Shown: positions 52,963 through 64,000, counted from the stretch's first letter. The stretch is 64,000 nucleotides of DNA from Anadara kagoshimensis (GCA_021292105.1 CM037861.1:73134009-73198008), one strand, 5' to 3'. Numbers and translations are program-made. The notes: generated by a model not told the origin, from the letters alone.

Positions 52963-53781
52963 ATGAGTGGACTAGCCTATCAGTGCAAATATTGCTCTAA
53001 ACCATATGTTAACACCAAAGGGAGAATGAAGACCCATGTTTACAAATACCATTTGCCCTTGGAAAGGTCGCCGTATTACTGTGGATTATGTTTGTTTAGA
53101 TGTGAGAGCCAGCGAGAATTGCAGAGACATAGGATTGGCTGCCCGTTACATCGTCAGCGGGTCTCAGATTATTCTACCACAGATCCCCAGTTCTCCGACG
53201 AAAAGTATTTACACTCATTAAAGGCCCCACATATCCTAGGGGAAAAAGATTTCAAGTGCCTAAACGTGCCATACCAACCAAAGAAGAAGACAGTCACTTC
53301 TCCATTGCCAGTAGTATCCAGTGAACAGGAGGATGCATCACTGCATTATTTTGATATTGAGAAGTGGCTTGAGGAGCAACCTCCATTTAACCCAACAGAA
53401 AAACCACACAGTCAGTCCAAGGAAGACACAAAAGATAATTCACCATCCCTTCCACAAGAAGAAAATCCCCCTCAGAATATCGACCACTTCGAATTAGACC
53501 TAGACGAGAGCAATTCCGCCATTGATTCTTCCCCAAGTTCCCCCTTTTTATCCTCCACAACAGCAGCAAGTTCCGGAGACAATGATATAATAATCAAAGA
53601 ATTAGCAGAATTTACAAAAATTTTGACAGAAAACACCAACATCATTAAAAATTTAGAAAAGAAATTCAACAAATTAGAAGATACGGTCTACCGCCAATCT
53701 CGCTACATCAGAAATCTTGAATCAAGGCGACATCATAGGGACCGATCAAGATCACCCTTACATACAAGAAGTCATCGATAG
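52963..53781 (+). CDS. Gypsy third ORF: C2H2-like zinc-finger, RS-tail protein
   Basis: An intact 272-residue frame between the gypsy pol and the 3' LTR. The N-terminus has two fingers: CKYCSKPY...H....H (residues ~8-30) and CGLCLFRC...H..GCPLH (residues ~39-65). The middle is acidic and Ser/Pro-rich. Near residues 205-255 there is a coiled coil (IIKELAEFTKILTEN, NIIKNLEKKFNKLEDTVY), and the C-terminus is basic and RS-rich (RRHHRDRSRSPLHTRSHR). A pyrimidine-rich CAG at 52939-52941 could be a splice acceptor giving a spliced mRNA. It is not an envelope. It could bind the element's nucleic acid, or it could be a captured host gene. I do not recognise the family. Confidence 0.75.
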   Translation: MSGLAYQCKYCSKPYVNTKGRMKTHVYKYHLPLERSPYYCGLCLFRCESQRELQRHRIGCPLHRQRVSDYSTTDPQFSDEKYLHSLKAPHILGEKDFKCLNVPYQPKKKTVTSPLPVVSSEQEDASLHYFDIEKWLEEQPPFNPTEKPHSQSKEDTKDNSPSLPQEENPPQNIDHFELDLDESNSAIDSSPSSPFLSSTTAASSGDNDIIIKELAEFTKILTENTNIIKNLEKKFNKLEDTVYRQSRYIRNLESRRHHRDRSRSPLHTRSHR

Positions 53782-54138
53782 TTTTTTTTTTAGTTTTTAA
53801 GTTGTTTTGTTAAGTCTATTTGTTTACACATTTTTTTTGCTTGAATTTAAAAAAAAGAAAAATACTCATTCAAATCCTAGTTTAAATATTTTTTACTGTG
53901 ATGAAAATTGCTCATTGTTTTAACTCAGGATATTTATCATCAATATAAACTTATCAAAATTATGGCTAAAATACTCCAGATTATGGTTATTAATTATGCT
54001 ACTGTGGTGCCTCGCTGTCATTATTTAAATCTATCTAAGTAACTAAGTGTGGGAATTTTGTTATTATCACACCAAATATGTTTTGATTTTATGTTTAAAA
54101 AAAACTGTTCATGTGTTCATGGGGACATTGAACACATA
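53782..54138 (+). other. Gypsy region between third ORF and PPT
   Basis: About 360 non-coding bases with T and A runs. No gene or repeat can be supported. Confidence 0.5.
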
Positions 54139-54150
54139 AGCAGAGGGTGA
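54138..54150 (+). promoter_or_regulatory. Polypurine tract
   Basis: AAGCAGAGGGTGA directly abuts the 3' LTR start TGAAATGC. A purine-rich stretch here primes plus-strand DNA in LTR elements. It is short and has C and T interruptions. Confidence 0.55.
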
Positions 54151-57027
54151 TGAAATGCTAAGCCAAATCACTGACTTAGCTATTTATTTATCTATTTATT
54201 ATGTAGCTAAGAATTAGATATTTAATTATGTTCAACTGATGAATCAATTAACTTACTTATTATTTATTTATCTATTATTATTTATTTATTTATTTAGCTA
54301 ATCATTTATTTATTTAATTAGCTATTTATTCATTATTTTCACCTGATAAATTCTACCCAGGATGGATGACCTAGTTAGGTAATCCAATTATTCAATTTTG
54401 TTTCCTTCTGAAATGTTGTAAATCTAAAATACTGGCGACCATGCCATCTCTTGAACTTGTTGTGTAATAATCCATCCATTTTTAACTTCTCAATGAGACA
54501 AAACATCCCATTTTTATGATAAATAAATCATTTTGTTTTCACTTGTGCCATGTGCACTTTACTATTTTATTCAAAACACAATGTAGTAACGGCCCTTGCA
54601 TACTATAACAGTCTATATTGGATATACAGTTATGCAATACGGGTTAAGTTAAAGGTAAAACTAAGTGATAAATAAGCATAACTATGTGGGTTATGGGTGA
54701 TTTATTTTAAGTGAGGGTATGTAATAATAAATTTAATCTATGATTATTTATTTATTTTTTTTTTTTTATTATATTATATTTTTCTCTGTTTTATTTTGTA
54801 CAAACATGTATAATATTTTAAATCTGAAAATTCAACATATGGTAATGTTTGAACAAGACAAGATAGAGCAGACAAAGCTTGGGTACATCTGCCTATTGTA
54901 AATGGGGCGGGGCTTAACTAGCATCTCAGGATGAAAGTGATGCAAACTAGCATCCCAACATGTTAGTTACAGGTGTGCAAACAAACAAGTACACATGCAA
55001 GTTGTATTCACTATATAAACTGCAGTCAGAAACAGCAGAGCGGGTTTGCGTGATTCCAAACCCTTACCACATTGATTCTCCTTGTAAGTACAAATAATTT
55101 TTAAAGTTTATTATTTGGAACAGAGAAAGAATAATTTATTTTTAATTTTTTTATTAAATTAGTTTGGCTATTTTTTTATACAAATATTTTGGTTTCATAA
55201 ATTTCTTTTAAAACAATTTATTATTATTTTATTAATATCTATTCGATATTAATTTAGTATTTTACATTCAAAATTTAATTCAATTAATTATAATTCCATG
55301 AAATTTCTGTTGAACATTGTGGTATTTTATTAGCATTCCCTTGCAACACTGCGTGATTCCAGTGTTTGTATTTTACTAACTATATTGTGCAACACTGCGT
55401 GATTCCAGTGTTTGTAGTTTACTAACTATATTGTGCAACACTGCGTGATTCCAGTGTTTGTATTTTACTAATTATATTGTGCAACACTGCGTGATTCCAG
55501 TGTTTGTATTTTGCTAACTATATTGTGCAACACTGCGTGATTCCAGTGTTTGTATTTTACTAACTATATTGTGCAACACTGCGTGATTCCAGTGTTTGTA
55601 TTTTACTAATTATATTGTGCAACACTGCGTGATTCCAGTGTTTGTATTTTACTAACTATATTGTGCAACACTGCGTGATTCCAGTGTTTGTATTTTACTA
55701 ACTATATTGTGCAACACTGCGTGATTCCAGTGTTTGTATTTTACTAATTATATTGTGCAACACTGCGTGATTCCAGTGTTTGTATTTTACTAATTATCTT
55801 GTGCAACACTGCGTGATCCTAGTGTTTGTATTTTACTTACTAAATTGTGCAACACTGCGTGATTCCAGTGTTTGTATTTTACTAATTCTATTGTGCAACA
55901 CTGGATGATTCCAGTTTGTATTTTACTAACTATATTGTGCAACACTGCGTGATTCCATTGTTTGTATGTTACTAACTATATGGTGCAACACTGTGCGTTT
56001 TCAGTGTTTGCATATTACTAACTAGGAAACTGTATACTTCCTGTGTGGGTTTATCTACCTCAGTTTTATAAATGAGCACTTGTTTTACTGCACTAGTTAA
56101 ATATTCATTCTGAATTTTTGTTTCCTTAACTTTTAAGCTGTTAAGAGTATTTTTTTGTGGTATTAATCTTATTTATATAATCAATGATGCTAAAGTAGAT
56201 TATTTTAGAATTTTTATAGTCTAATTTTGTTTAGAGTTAGTATTTTAGTCCTAGAGAGGAAACAGTCATTTACATTAAAATAGATTTCATATATGTTGTC
56301 ATATTTTAGCGTAGTTGTTTTATTCTATTTTTGATAACTGTTTTATCAGTATTTCAAAAAGAGATAAGAATTTCATGAAAGTTTTCAGAACAAGTCTTGC
56401 CTTAAAGATTATATTTTTTTATGGAGGCTTTACTAGTCCCTTATGAATAATTGATATTGTGGTTACTTATATATCTTTTTATTTTTATACATTATTTTTA
56501 ATATAATTTTAAAGTCCGGTTGCAATAGTTAATTCTGATTTAAGCAAGTGCTCCAGTGTTCGAGTTCCTTAGCTTGTTGGTTGTTAAACTGTTAATCATA
56601 GTTTCAGAGTGTGTTGAAACTAAAGTTGTTGTTGGTCCAGAACTGCGAGATTCCAGTTCTTGGATAGTATTACCTACAGTTGTTTGACAGTTGGTTCACT
56701 GTTGAGATTATTTCTTGATCCGGAACTGCGAGTGACTGTGCTCTAGTTGAGCCTATTTTTAGTGGTTAACCCTATAGTCAGTGATTGACTGCTCCAGTAG
56801 TGAACCTTTTAATAGTCCCCGCACGTGACCCATTTTTATATGAGGTGAGAACCCCTCTTGTTGCGCAACTAATTAGTTGAACCAGGTTGAGTGATTCCCT
56901 GTTCATTTGTTATTTATTTCCAACTAGGATTGAGTGATTCTCCTGTTGGACCCAATCAGGTTGAGTGATTCCCTGTTGGGCTATCCTGATCCGTGTGACG
57001 TGTCAAACTGATCACTTGGCCGTTACA
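54151..57027 (+). repeat. 3' LTR (2877 bp) of the gypsy element
   Basis: It is nearly identical to the 5' LTR over its length, with the same TATA box (55012), hairpin (55042-55063), 46-bp array (about 55342-56024, ~15 units) and 3' hairpins. It lacks about one 46-bp unit and a ~143-bp segment between two CGAG sites (5' LTR 38582-38724). That loss removes one and a half hairpins and AATAAA. Confidence 0.92.
55342..56024 (+). repeat. 46-bp tandem array in 3' LTR, ~15 units
   Basis: The same unit as 37147-37879, with stem AACACTG/CAGTGTT and loop CGTGATTC. One unit near 55905 has a small deletion. Here the early units read CGTGATTC, not the CGTGATTG of the first three 5' LTR units. Confidence 0.9.
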
Positions 57028-57031
57028 ATAA
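57028..57031. repeat. Gypsy target-site duplication ATAA, right
   Basis: ATAA after the LTR end TTACA, matching 35939-35942. Confidence 0.8.
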
Positions 57032-57774
57032 TATCGGATCTGTTAGACAGGGTTTCACGATAAAGTTTATTACTAGTAAGTCCTTCAATATTAAAGGTAA
57101 CAATAGAAATATTCTGATTCTCAAGTCCTCTACATTCTCTGGATTGTTTAGACGCTACTTGTTGCGGTGGTGACTTCTCATGGTTAATGCCATCAAGTCC
57201 TTTTTTTGGTTGCATGGAGGAGTCTCCCAACCTGTTGATATCGTTTGAGTTTGAGGAGGAGTTGTGTGCGAGATGTTGTTGCTCCAGGTTGGTATATTTG
57301 TGGTATTGCACCTCGGAAGTGGACTCGCATTTTTCGGTTGAGTGTGTCTCGGGTCGAGAGTCTTTCGAATCTTCGGCGGAGAGGGTTTGTCTAAAAAATC
57401 ATCCGACGCGTTGTCGTAGAGTGACTCAAAAGACCCGTCGACATCACAGTGGACTATATAGTTGGTGGGTAAATCGGTTCTTGTTTGTTCAATATCAACT
57501 TGTTGACTAGAGTTGTTTGGTCTGCGTCTGCGTCTTCTAACTCGAGGTTAATTTTGAGGTTGATGTTGAGTGGGCTGAGCATAGGAGTTGTTTTTCAATA
57601 TCGAAAGTTTCGTGTTGTTCTTAAGGACATCTAGTTCTACTTGCCTAAGTTTTTGCTCTAAGAACCATATATTCATTTCATTAATCTCTTAGGAAACTGG
57701 TTTTTCTAGGCGGGGACCTGCTGAGTTGGTATTTGTATTATGTTTATGTTCTAGCTGGTCTATTCGCTGATTTG
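57032..57774 (-). pseudogene. LINE-3: linker and first motif of endonuclease
   Basis: The minus-strand frame at 57311-57032 ends with the first strand of an APE endonuclease (SIVTFNIEGLTSN) and stops at the gypsy insertion, continuing at 35942. Upstream, 57774-57312 is still coding-like in shifting frames (for example an RVRRRRRRPNN basic patch near 57535 and NYIVHCDVDGSFESLYD near 57455). It joins the PHD/coiled-coil part to the endonuclease, so LINE-3 may encode one long polyprotein or two adjoining ORFs. Confidence 0.7.
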
Positions 57775-59120
57775 CTATAAGTAATGACTGTTGTAAATCT
57801 TTATTTTCTCTTCAAGTGTGATCGAATACGCTCCGTTAGTAGATAGTTGTTTCTTTAGTTGCACTATTTCGGCTTCGTATTTTAGAATCTTATTGTCTTT
57901 GGTGCGCAGTTGTTTCTCCTTTTGTTCAAGAGTAGATTTAAGATGACGAAGTTCACTATTGTTTATGTCTCCAAGGGATGCTATATTGCTATTGCTGTTT
58001 CTTGCTGGAGTTATATTCAAGGATGGGATGGTGTTCGGCCTTGTATTTACTGGTGGTGTAGATGGATGTAAAAGACGATTATTGCTATTGATTTGTTGTT
58101 TTGGTGGTGATATCGTTGTTTCAGTTACCAGGGTCGATGAGTTACTGACTTTGTCTTCTTGTATTTGTGCATCATTCTGGGAGTTATCCTGAGTGGGTGT
58201 CAAAGTTCTACACTGTGAGTGTAGCATACCCTTTCTAGCATTGATTCGCACAGTACAAGAATTGCAGTGACTGGCTCATCTAGTTTGTCAATTTCTGTTG
58301 TGGTTAGACCTTCGCAAGAGTAATGCAGCCACTTGTTGCATATATCACATCCGACTGACGTTGGTTGATCATTACAGGGAAGTGAACAGATCGGGCAAAG
58401 TGGAAATCTATAGTTTTCAGTGCTATTATTCGAGGTAGACATTTGACCTGATGTAATTTGAAGTGTCTGTTGGTCCTCCCATTTATCGCTGGGTATTTTT
58501 GGTAACGACTTGTTCATCGATTTGTTATCTGCTGGTAGGTTGGTGGATGCATGGTTTTGCTTTAGATAGTTTTCAAAGCAAGCTCTTATGGTTTTATTTA
58601 TGTCGGAGAAAAGGGTGTTTCGATCTAAAAGTATCAAAATGACACCGAGGAAATCGTCGATGAACTACGAGATATACTCTTGGTTGCCATTCAAGAGAAG
58701 TTTGCATTTGGAGTTGTAAAAATTAATAACAAAAAGTTTTGTATCGTCCCGAAGAACGGTGATGCATTCTGACACTATGGCTTTGTCTACTTCTTTGGTA
58801 TCTTTACCTTTCAGAGTAAGGTTTTTACTAATAAGATAGTTTTGAGTTACCGTCTTAAATTCGAGGTAAGCGGCAGATAAAAATATGACAGCAATATTTA
58901 CGCTAGTAATTTTTATTTTCACATTGTCTGTCCTCTCTGAGGCTTCTATTTGTTTTTTCATGACCTTATTTTTGTCCATCTTGTAATCTACTTTGTGCAC
59001 ATCTTTGATATTTGCAAGAGAGTTGGACTTATTTCGGGATTTACTTTCGAACGACACTCTGCTTGGGCTGAATATAGTTTTCACTGATTTCATCCTGTTG
59101 CTTCTTCTAACATCATCCAT
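57775..59120 (-). pseudogene. LINE-3 ORF1: PHD-type finger and coiled coil
   Basis: The ATG at 59120 starts a basic N-terminal region (RRSNRMKSVKTIF, KSRNKSNSLANI). A block with TKLFVINFYNSKCKLLLNG follows near 58700, then a PHD-like finger CPICSLPC...CDICNKWLHYSC near 58310-58400, Ser/Pro/Asn-rich linkers, and a coiled coil (LRHLKSTLEQKEKQLRTKD, EIVQLKKQL) near 57800-57960. PHD fingers are known in ORF1 of several CR1-type LINEs. Frames change near 58650 and 58230, and the last PHD cysteines are disturbed at the second break. Confidence 0.75.
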
Positions 59121-60511
59121 ATTTATCACAATTTATGAATGTTAAAACGATAAAAGCAAAAACCAATGTTGTAAAAGCAATTGTCAGTGTAAAAGTCTCG
59201 TGAGTTAAAATACGTACTCTAGCGTTCTAAAATTTTCAGTATGGCAATAAAAACAGCCTGGTGAATGATGGATGTAAAAGTCTATGAGGTTATGAAATGT
59301 TAAAATATTTGCAGCTAAAACAATGACTCTTAAAACCATAAAAGAATCTATGGGGTCAGTGGTTCAAATGGATTTCCAATATGGCGGCTCTACTTCGTGG
59401 GCGAAAATTCAATAATATATGACTATTTCGACGTTGGGGCAGGAGATAACGATATGACGAGGTTTCGCCGACTAAAAGACGTGTTTTCATGTATCACCAC
59501 AAAGTTTTTGAGTGCTGTGACACGTTAAAACAGTATAAAATCAGGCGGTCTTCTTCTTGCACATCTTCGCCATTCAGCGCCACCGGAAGTTCCGGAAGCT
59601 GTCTCTTGTATTCAAGTGGTTTTTACGTAAGGTGTTTAATACTTTAAGAAGGCGAAAAACGGACAATGTCCGGGGATCCGAACGTACCATAGTCACTCCA
59701 TTAGGGAAAATTCCGGCAAATTCGGACACCCGGTAAATACAAACAGTTGCCGTTTAAAATCTTTCCACAGCATTGATTTCCTCCGCCAACCGGTGGTATG
59801 TTTATAAACATGTAAAAATAGTGAGTTGAAATGTGATGTGGAGCTATAGTGTCAAGCGCGTTTTTTATAAAAGATAAATTTGAAACGATCATGACCATGA
59901 ACATCCTTTCCGATATCAATCAGCTACGAAAGTTTGACGGTACCAGAGGTGTGTGACAGTTTGGAAAAAATAAGGTTTTCTTTGACATATTGATGAACTA
60001 TTGATTAAACTATTTTATAACATTATATAGACTTAAATTTATCCACGTTTTCCTATTTTCATTCATAACTTTTTGTAATATTCCTAAAATATCATGTCCG
60101 AATTTACCGGCATTGAAACTATGAAGGGATTTTAATTCGGACACTAAATAAGTGGGAATTACCTACATAAGTCTAGGCCTACTTGCATGATTGACGAATA
60201 TTCAATTTATTCACCTGAAATTTTCTCTTATTATACACAGTTGAATATTATTTTCCTTGAGTTTATTTTTTAAACCTTGATTACAATGAAAATGATAAAC
60301 AGAATTTTGCAAATATGCAATAGAATATGACAAAACTTTCTGAAAAAAAAACGTATCAAACTGTACTGTAGTGTGTGAATCACCAGAAAATAGACAAATA
60401 TCTGGTTTCTTTGAATTAGTAATATTGATAAAATGTCTGTTTTAGAATCTTAAAATAAAAATACTCATCATCTGAAGTCCATTAATACCAGCTGTCTTTC
60501 CTTTTCTGGTA
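59121..60511. other. Non-coding region upstream of LINE-3
   Basis: No gene is seen. It may include the LINE-3 5' UTR. A CCGGAAGTTCCGGAAG segment at 59583-59600 holds two GGAA cores. Two AATTCGGACAC words occur, near 59718 and 60134. Confidence 0.45.
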
Positions 60512-61990
60512 CAATGGCTGTTGTTGACTGGTACATTGGCTGTTGTTGACTGGTACATTGGCTGATGTTGTGTGGTACATTGGCTGTTGTTGACTGGTGC
60601 ATTGGCTGTTGTTGACAGATACATTGGCTGTTGTTGACTGGTACATTAGCTGTTGTTGACTGGTATATTGGCTAATGCTGACTGGTAAATTGGCTGATGT
60701 TGACTGGTACATTAGCTGTTGTTGACTGGTACATTGGTTGTTGTTGACTGGTACATTGTCTGGTGTTGACTTGTACATTGGCTGTTGTTGACTGGTACAT
60801 TGGCTCTTGTTGACTGGTACATTGGCTGTTGTTGACTGGTAAATTTGCTGTTGTTGATGACTGGAACATGAAGTGTTGTTGATGACTGGAACATGGAGTG
60901 TTATGGATGACTGGAACATTGTATGTTGTTGATGACTAGTACATTGGTTGTTGATGACTGGAACATTGAAAGTTGTTGATCTCTGGAACATTGTGTGTTG
61001 TCGATTACTGGATCATTGAGTGTAGTTAATGACTGGAACATTTAATGTAGTGGATGACTGGCACATTTGTGTTGTTGATGACTGGATTATTGTGTGTTGA
61101 TGTCTGAAACATTGTATGTTGTTGATGACTGGAACATTGTATGTTGTTGATGACTGGAACATGTAGTGTTGTTGACTACTGGAACATGGTGTGTTGTTGA
61201 TGACTGGAACAGTGTATGTTGCTGATCACTAAAACATTGTTTATTGTTGATGACTAGAAAATTGTATGTTGTTGATGACTGGAATATTGTGTTTTGTTAA
61301 TGACTAGAACATCGGCTGTTGTTGACTGATACATTGGAACATTGGCTGGTGTGATGGCTGGAACATTGTGTGTTGCTGCTGACTGGAACTTTTGTGGTGT
61401 TAATGACTTAGCTTTTGGTGGTGTTAATGACTGGAACATGTGTTGTGTGGACGACTGGAGCATTGTATATTGGTGATGACTGGAACATGTAGTGTTGTTG
61501 ATGACTGGAACATGGTGTGTTGTTGATCACTGGAACATGGTGTGTTGATGATGACTGGAACATGATGTGTTGTTGATGACTGGAACATGTAGTGTTGTTG
61601 ATGACTGGAACATGGTGTGTTGTTGATGACTGGAACATAGTGTGTTGATGATGACTGGAACATGGTGTGTTGTTGATGACTGGAACATGTAGTATTGTTG
61701 ATGACTGGAACATGGTGTCTTGTTGATGACTGGAACATGTCTTGTGTGGATGACTGGAGCATTGTATGTTGTTGATGACTGGAACATGAAGTGGTGTTGA
61801 TGACTGGAACATGGAGTGTTGTTAATGACTCCAACATTGTATGTTGTTGATGACTGGAACATGAAGTGCTGTTGATGACTGGAACATGGAGTATTGTTGA
61901 TGACTGGAACATGAAGTGTTGTTGATGACTGGAACATGAAGTTTTGTTGATGACTGGGACATTGAGTGTTGTGGATGACTGGAAGCTCAA
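60512..61990. repeat. Two-phase minisatellite (22-bp then 25-bp units)
   Basis: From 60512 to ~60855 the unit is 22 bases, TTGGCTGTTGTTGACTGGTA then CA. From ~60856 to 61990 it is 25 bases, built on TTGTTGATGACTGGAACATG plus five variable bases. The second can be derived from the first by a 3-base gain (TTGA to GATGA). Because neither length is divisible by three and the units lack stops on the minus strand, all three minus frames stay open for long stretches and give false protein repeats. Confidence 0.9.
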
Positions 61991-63700
61991 GTCTTGTTGT
62001 TGAGTAGAACACTGTTTTCTGTTTTGAAATTAAAGAAACTTATGACTGAATGCAAGTGATATTAAATTAATTTAGTGCATGAAGTTATCTTTAAATGCAC
62101 TTTTTACTCCACTAATATCATCAATAAAAAAGTGACCAAGACATAAAAAACAATTTATCAATCGTCAACAAAAACCCAGTGAAGACGTTATGCAAAGGTA
62201 GCAGTGTATTGGACATCAACACCAAAATGTGTAGAAACGGTCCAAAACAAATGATTTATCAGGTTTTAGTAAAAACATTGTACAATTTAACAATTTACTC
62301 CAGTTCCCTTCCAAAGTCAAAATAAGTGTTTGTACTTTCTGGTCATGTTTTGTCTGGTATATTTTTGTTGTTTGTTGTGTTGTGCCGTGTTACAGGCTGT
62401 ATTGGCTGTTGTAAAGTATGGGTTTTTCAGCTGCAGGTCCCCTCTTTTTCTTTTGTGCCATTAAATTTATCCCTGTAAAGGGGACTTCATGTGCTATATG
62501 TTAAGTAAACATATTGTAGATAATTACCTGTCTGCATATTTAGGCCATAAATTTTGATAAACCTTTTTTTCACTTTCTCCCTCATCCTATTTCGTTCATT
62601 CCATATTTTAATCTTCATTTTTTGAATTCTTTGCCCAATCACTAAATCATTGAGAATTGGGTGTAACTCCAAAAACTGCTTTATAACTTTGCTTCCTATA
62701 ATAATATAAAACAATACTAAACTTATATATATATATACCGGTATGCAATTTCTATTTTTTCAAGGCAAAATAGTGAATCTTTGGGGGAGTAAACAAGCCA
62801 ATTGAAGACAATTGAGAGCATCCTAAATCTTAACACAGTTGGACAAAGATTGTAGACTATCATATTAGTGGCATGATTCACAATCTGAACATCTAAATAA
62901 CAGAGAATTCTTACAAAATAAGTTAAGATGATTTTGTAGATAAAAAACATTGTTATGAACAAGTCTCATATATTTTATATAATATTTGCAAGTGACACAT
63001 TACTTGTGGAATGTAATGGAATAAGTACCTACTATCCATATAATTGTTGAAAAAGGTAACTTAAATGAAGGTTATTTAGATAAATCAGATAAACATCTAA
63101 ATTATCTGTTCAACAAACTTTGAAGTTCCTTAAATTCTAAGGTGCTCTGTCAAGTGAGTAATTTCTTAAGTAGGATTTGGAAACATAAACTTAGTAACTT
63201 TTAATATTTCACCAATGAATTACATACAAAACAATGTTTGTTCTTACATATATGACCCAGCGTATGAGTATACACACTTTTTGCATGATATTTAAAAATC
63301 GTTCAACGTAAAACTAATGACATTATGGTAGGCTTTTGAAGTTGAACATGAGCTGCAGAAAGATTGTAAAACAAGTGAAAGATATGGGCTATAATATTTC
63401 CATTGCTTCTGTGTAATGGATTAAACAAAGGAAATTTATTTCTAGCAATATCAACCAGAAATTAGGTGAAAAGTTAAAATATAAAAAATTTTAACAGTAG
63501 CTTCCCCTGATGTCAGTCTATAAACTAAATGACGCAAATATCAAGAAAAGTGTGTCTTTATCTCCTTTTAAAAAGCAGCAAAGGAAAATTAACAAAGATG
63601 TTTCAAGACTGTTTTTAATGGTCATGAAAATGATATAATGTTTTATCAGGACTCAGCATCTAGCCATGCATCTAAAAATACCCATTGAAATTCATATAAA
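61991..63700. other. Non-coding stretch
   Basis: AT-rich sequence with no gene, tandem array or recognisable element. The far right end, from about 63650, begins to show degraded Penelope-type coding traces. Confidence 0.5.
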
Positions 63701-64000
63701 ATACTGAAGATACCATCAACAAAATGTTGGAGTTTTTGATAGATAACAAATTTTTTGTGTTTGGTAATATAGTTTTTCAGCAAACAATCGGTATACCAAT
63801 GGATACAAACTGTGCACCATTACTTGCTGATTTGTTTCTTTATTCTTACGAAGCAGAATTTTGCAGAACCTTGTTAAATCTGGAGAGAAAACTGTCGCCA
63901 AATCATTCAACTCAACATACAGATATATAGATGACGTTCTGTCTCTTAACAATCCTAAATTTGGAGACTATGTAAATGTCATCTATCCTAGTGAGCCTAA
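63701..64000 (+). pseudogene. Penelope-like reverse transcriptase fragment (runs off the window)
   Basis: The frame from about 63701 reads EDTINKMLEFLIDNKFFVFG, then VFQQTIGIPMDTNCAPLLAD, then LFLYSYEAEF. After a frame change near 63895 it continues STYRYIDDVLSLNNPKFGDY to the window edge. GIPMxTxCAPLLADLF and YIDD are hallmarks of Penelope-group reverse transcriptases. The usual GIPMGT has Asp in place of Gly. Upstream coding is degraded, so this is probably an old or truncated copy. The rest lies beyond 64000. Confidence 0.78.

Larger units (their letters stand above)
35943..57027 (+). mobile_element. Ty3/gypsy LTR retrotransposon with extra 3' ORF
   Basis: Two ~3-kb direct repeats (35943-39024 and 54151-57027) begin TG and end CA and flank an internal region. 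The internal region has a tRNA-Leu-type primer site, gag, pol in the order protease-RT-RNase H-integrase, a third zinc-finger ORF and a purine tract. That pol order defines Ty3/gypsy (Metaviridae-type). The 15.1-kb internal part includes LINE-B (6.6 kb), so the element itself is about 14.5 kb, large for the group. There is no envelope-like ORF. The LTRs are very similar outside two indels, which implies a fairly recent insertion. Confidence 0.92.

Noticed and set aside
52963..53781. Envelope gene of the gypsy element
   Set aside because: There is no signal peptide, transmembrane segment or furin-type site. It has zinc fingers and an RS tail instead.
60442..62012. Long minus-strand ORFs with Ser/Gln/His repeats (MFQSSTTLHVPV-type)
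   Set aside because: They are translations of a minisatellite with 22- and 25-bp units. All three frames are open for the same reason, and there is no start context or domain.

Overview
The window looks like a repeat-rich stretch of an invertebrate nuclear genome. A bivalve or another lophotrochozoan is most likely. The signs are very high AT content, many L1/Tx1-like LINEs, CR1/jockey-type LINEs, a Ty3/gypsy LTR element, a Penelope-type reverse transcriptase, tRNA-derived SINEs with a metazoan-type central domain, and long satellites. I see no convincing host gene, rRNA or CRISPR. Almost everything recognisable is retrotransposon, and much of it is nested.

Layout. 2491-4201: 5'-truncated jockey/CR1-type LINE (+). 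6308-8176: 5'-truncated L1-like LINE (+), here LINE-0. 9570-10049 and 27503-27850: two halves of one ~180-bp satellite, split by an L1-like LINE (+), LINE-1. LINE-1 spans 10050-27489 and is bounded by the 13-bp duplication TTTTACTAAAATT. LINE-1 is itself interrupted twice: by a minus-strand L1-like LINE (LINE-A, 11711-17948, 16-bp duplication TAGTACCAGAATTTTT) and by a ~5.1-kb insert with degenerate inverted ends (20639-25721). 27850-32600 is non-coding with an old degenerate repeat. 32615-35942 and 57032-59120 are the two halves of a minus-strand PHD-finger LINE (LINE-3), split by a Ty3/gypsy element (35943-57027, TSD ATAA). The gypsy element in turn carries a full-length minus-strand L1-like LINE (LINE-B, 46201-52780, TSD AACGGAAGTTTT). 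60512-61990 is a minisatellite, and 63701-64000 is the start of a Penelope-like reverse transcriptase.

Main result. Once the nesting is undone, three L1-like LINEs have the same order: ORF1, then an accessory ORF, then ORF2 (endonuclease plus reverse transcriptase). In LINE-A and LINE-B the accessory ORF is a UPF0029/IMPACT-like domain. In LINE-1 it is a NADAR (YbiA-like, ADP-ribosyl N-glycosidase superfamily) domain. The cassette between ORF1 and ORF2 therefore appears exchangeable and draws on cell-regulation domains. In both IMPACT elements the ORF1 stop sits in a TTTTAGAT overlap with the accessory frame.

Second result. The gypsy LTRs are ~3 kb long. They carry hairpins with a near-constant loop (CGTGATTC, CGAGATTC or TTGAGTGATTC) but different, self-complementary stems. 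One of these is repeated about 16 times as a 46-bp tandem unit. The first hairpin lies where transcription should start, ~23 bases after a TATA box. The element also has an intact gag, a GTTAAAC-TAG gag/pol frameshift site and an extra 3' zinc-finger ORF. Most reverse transcriptase ORFs are cut by single-base frameshifts; some may be assembly errors, because the young nested copies have them too.
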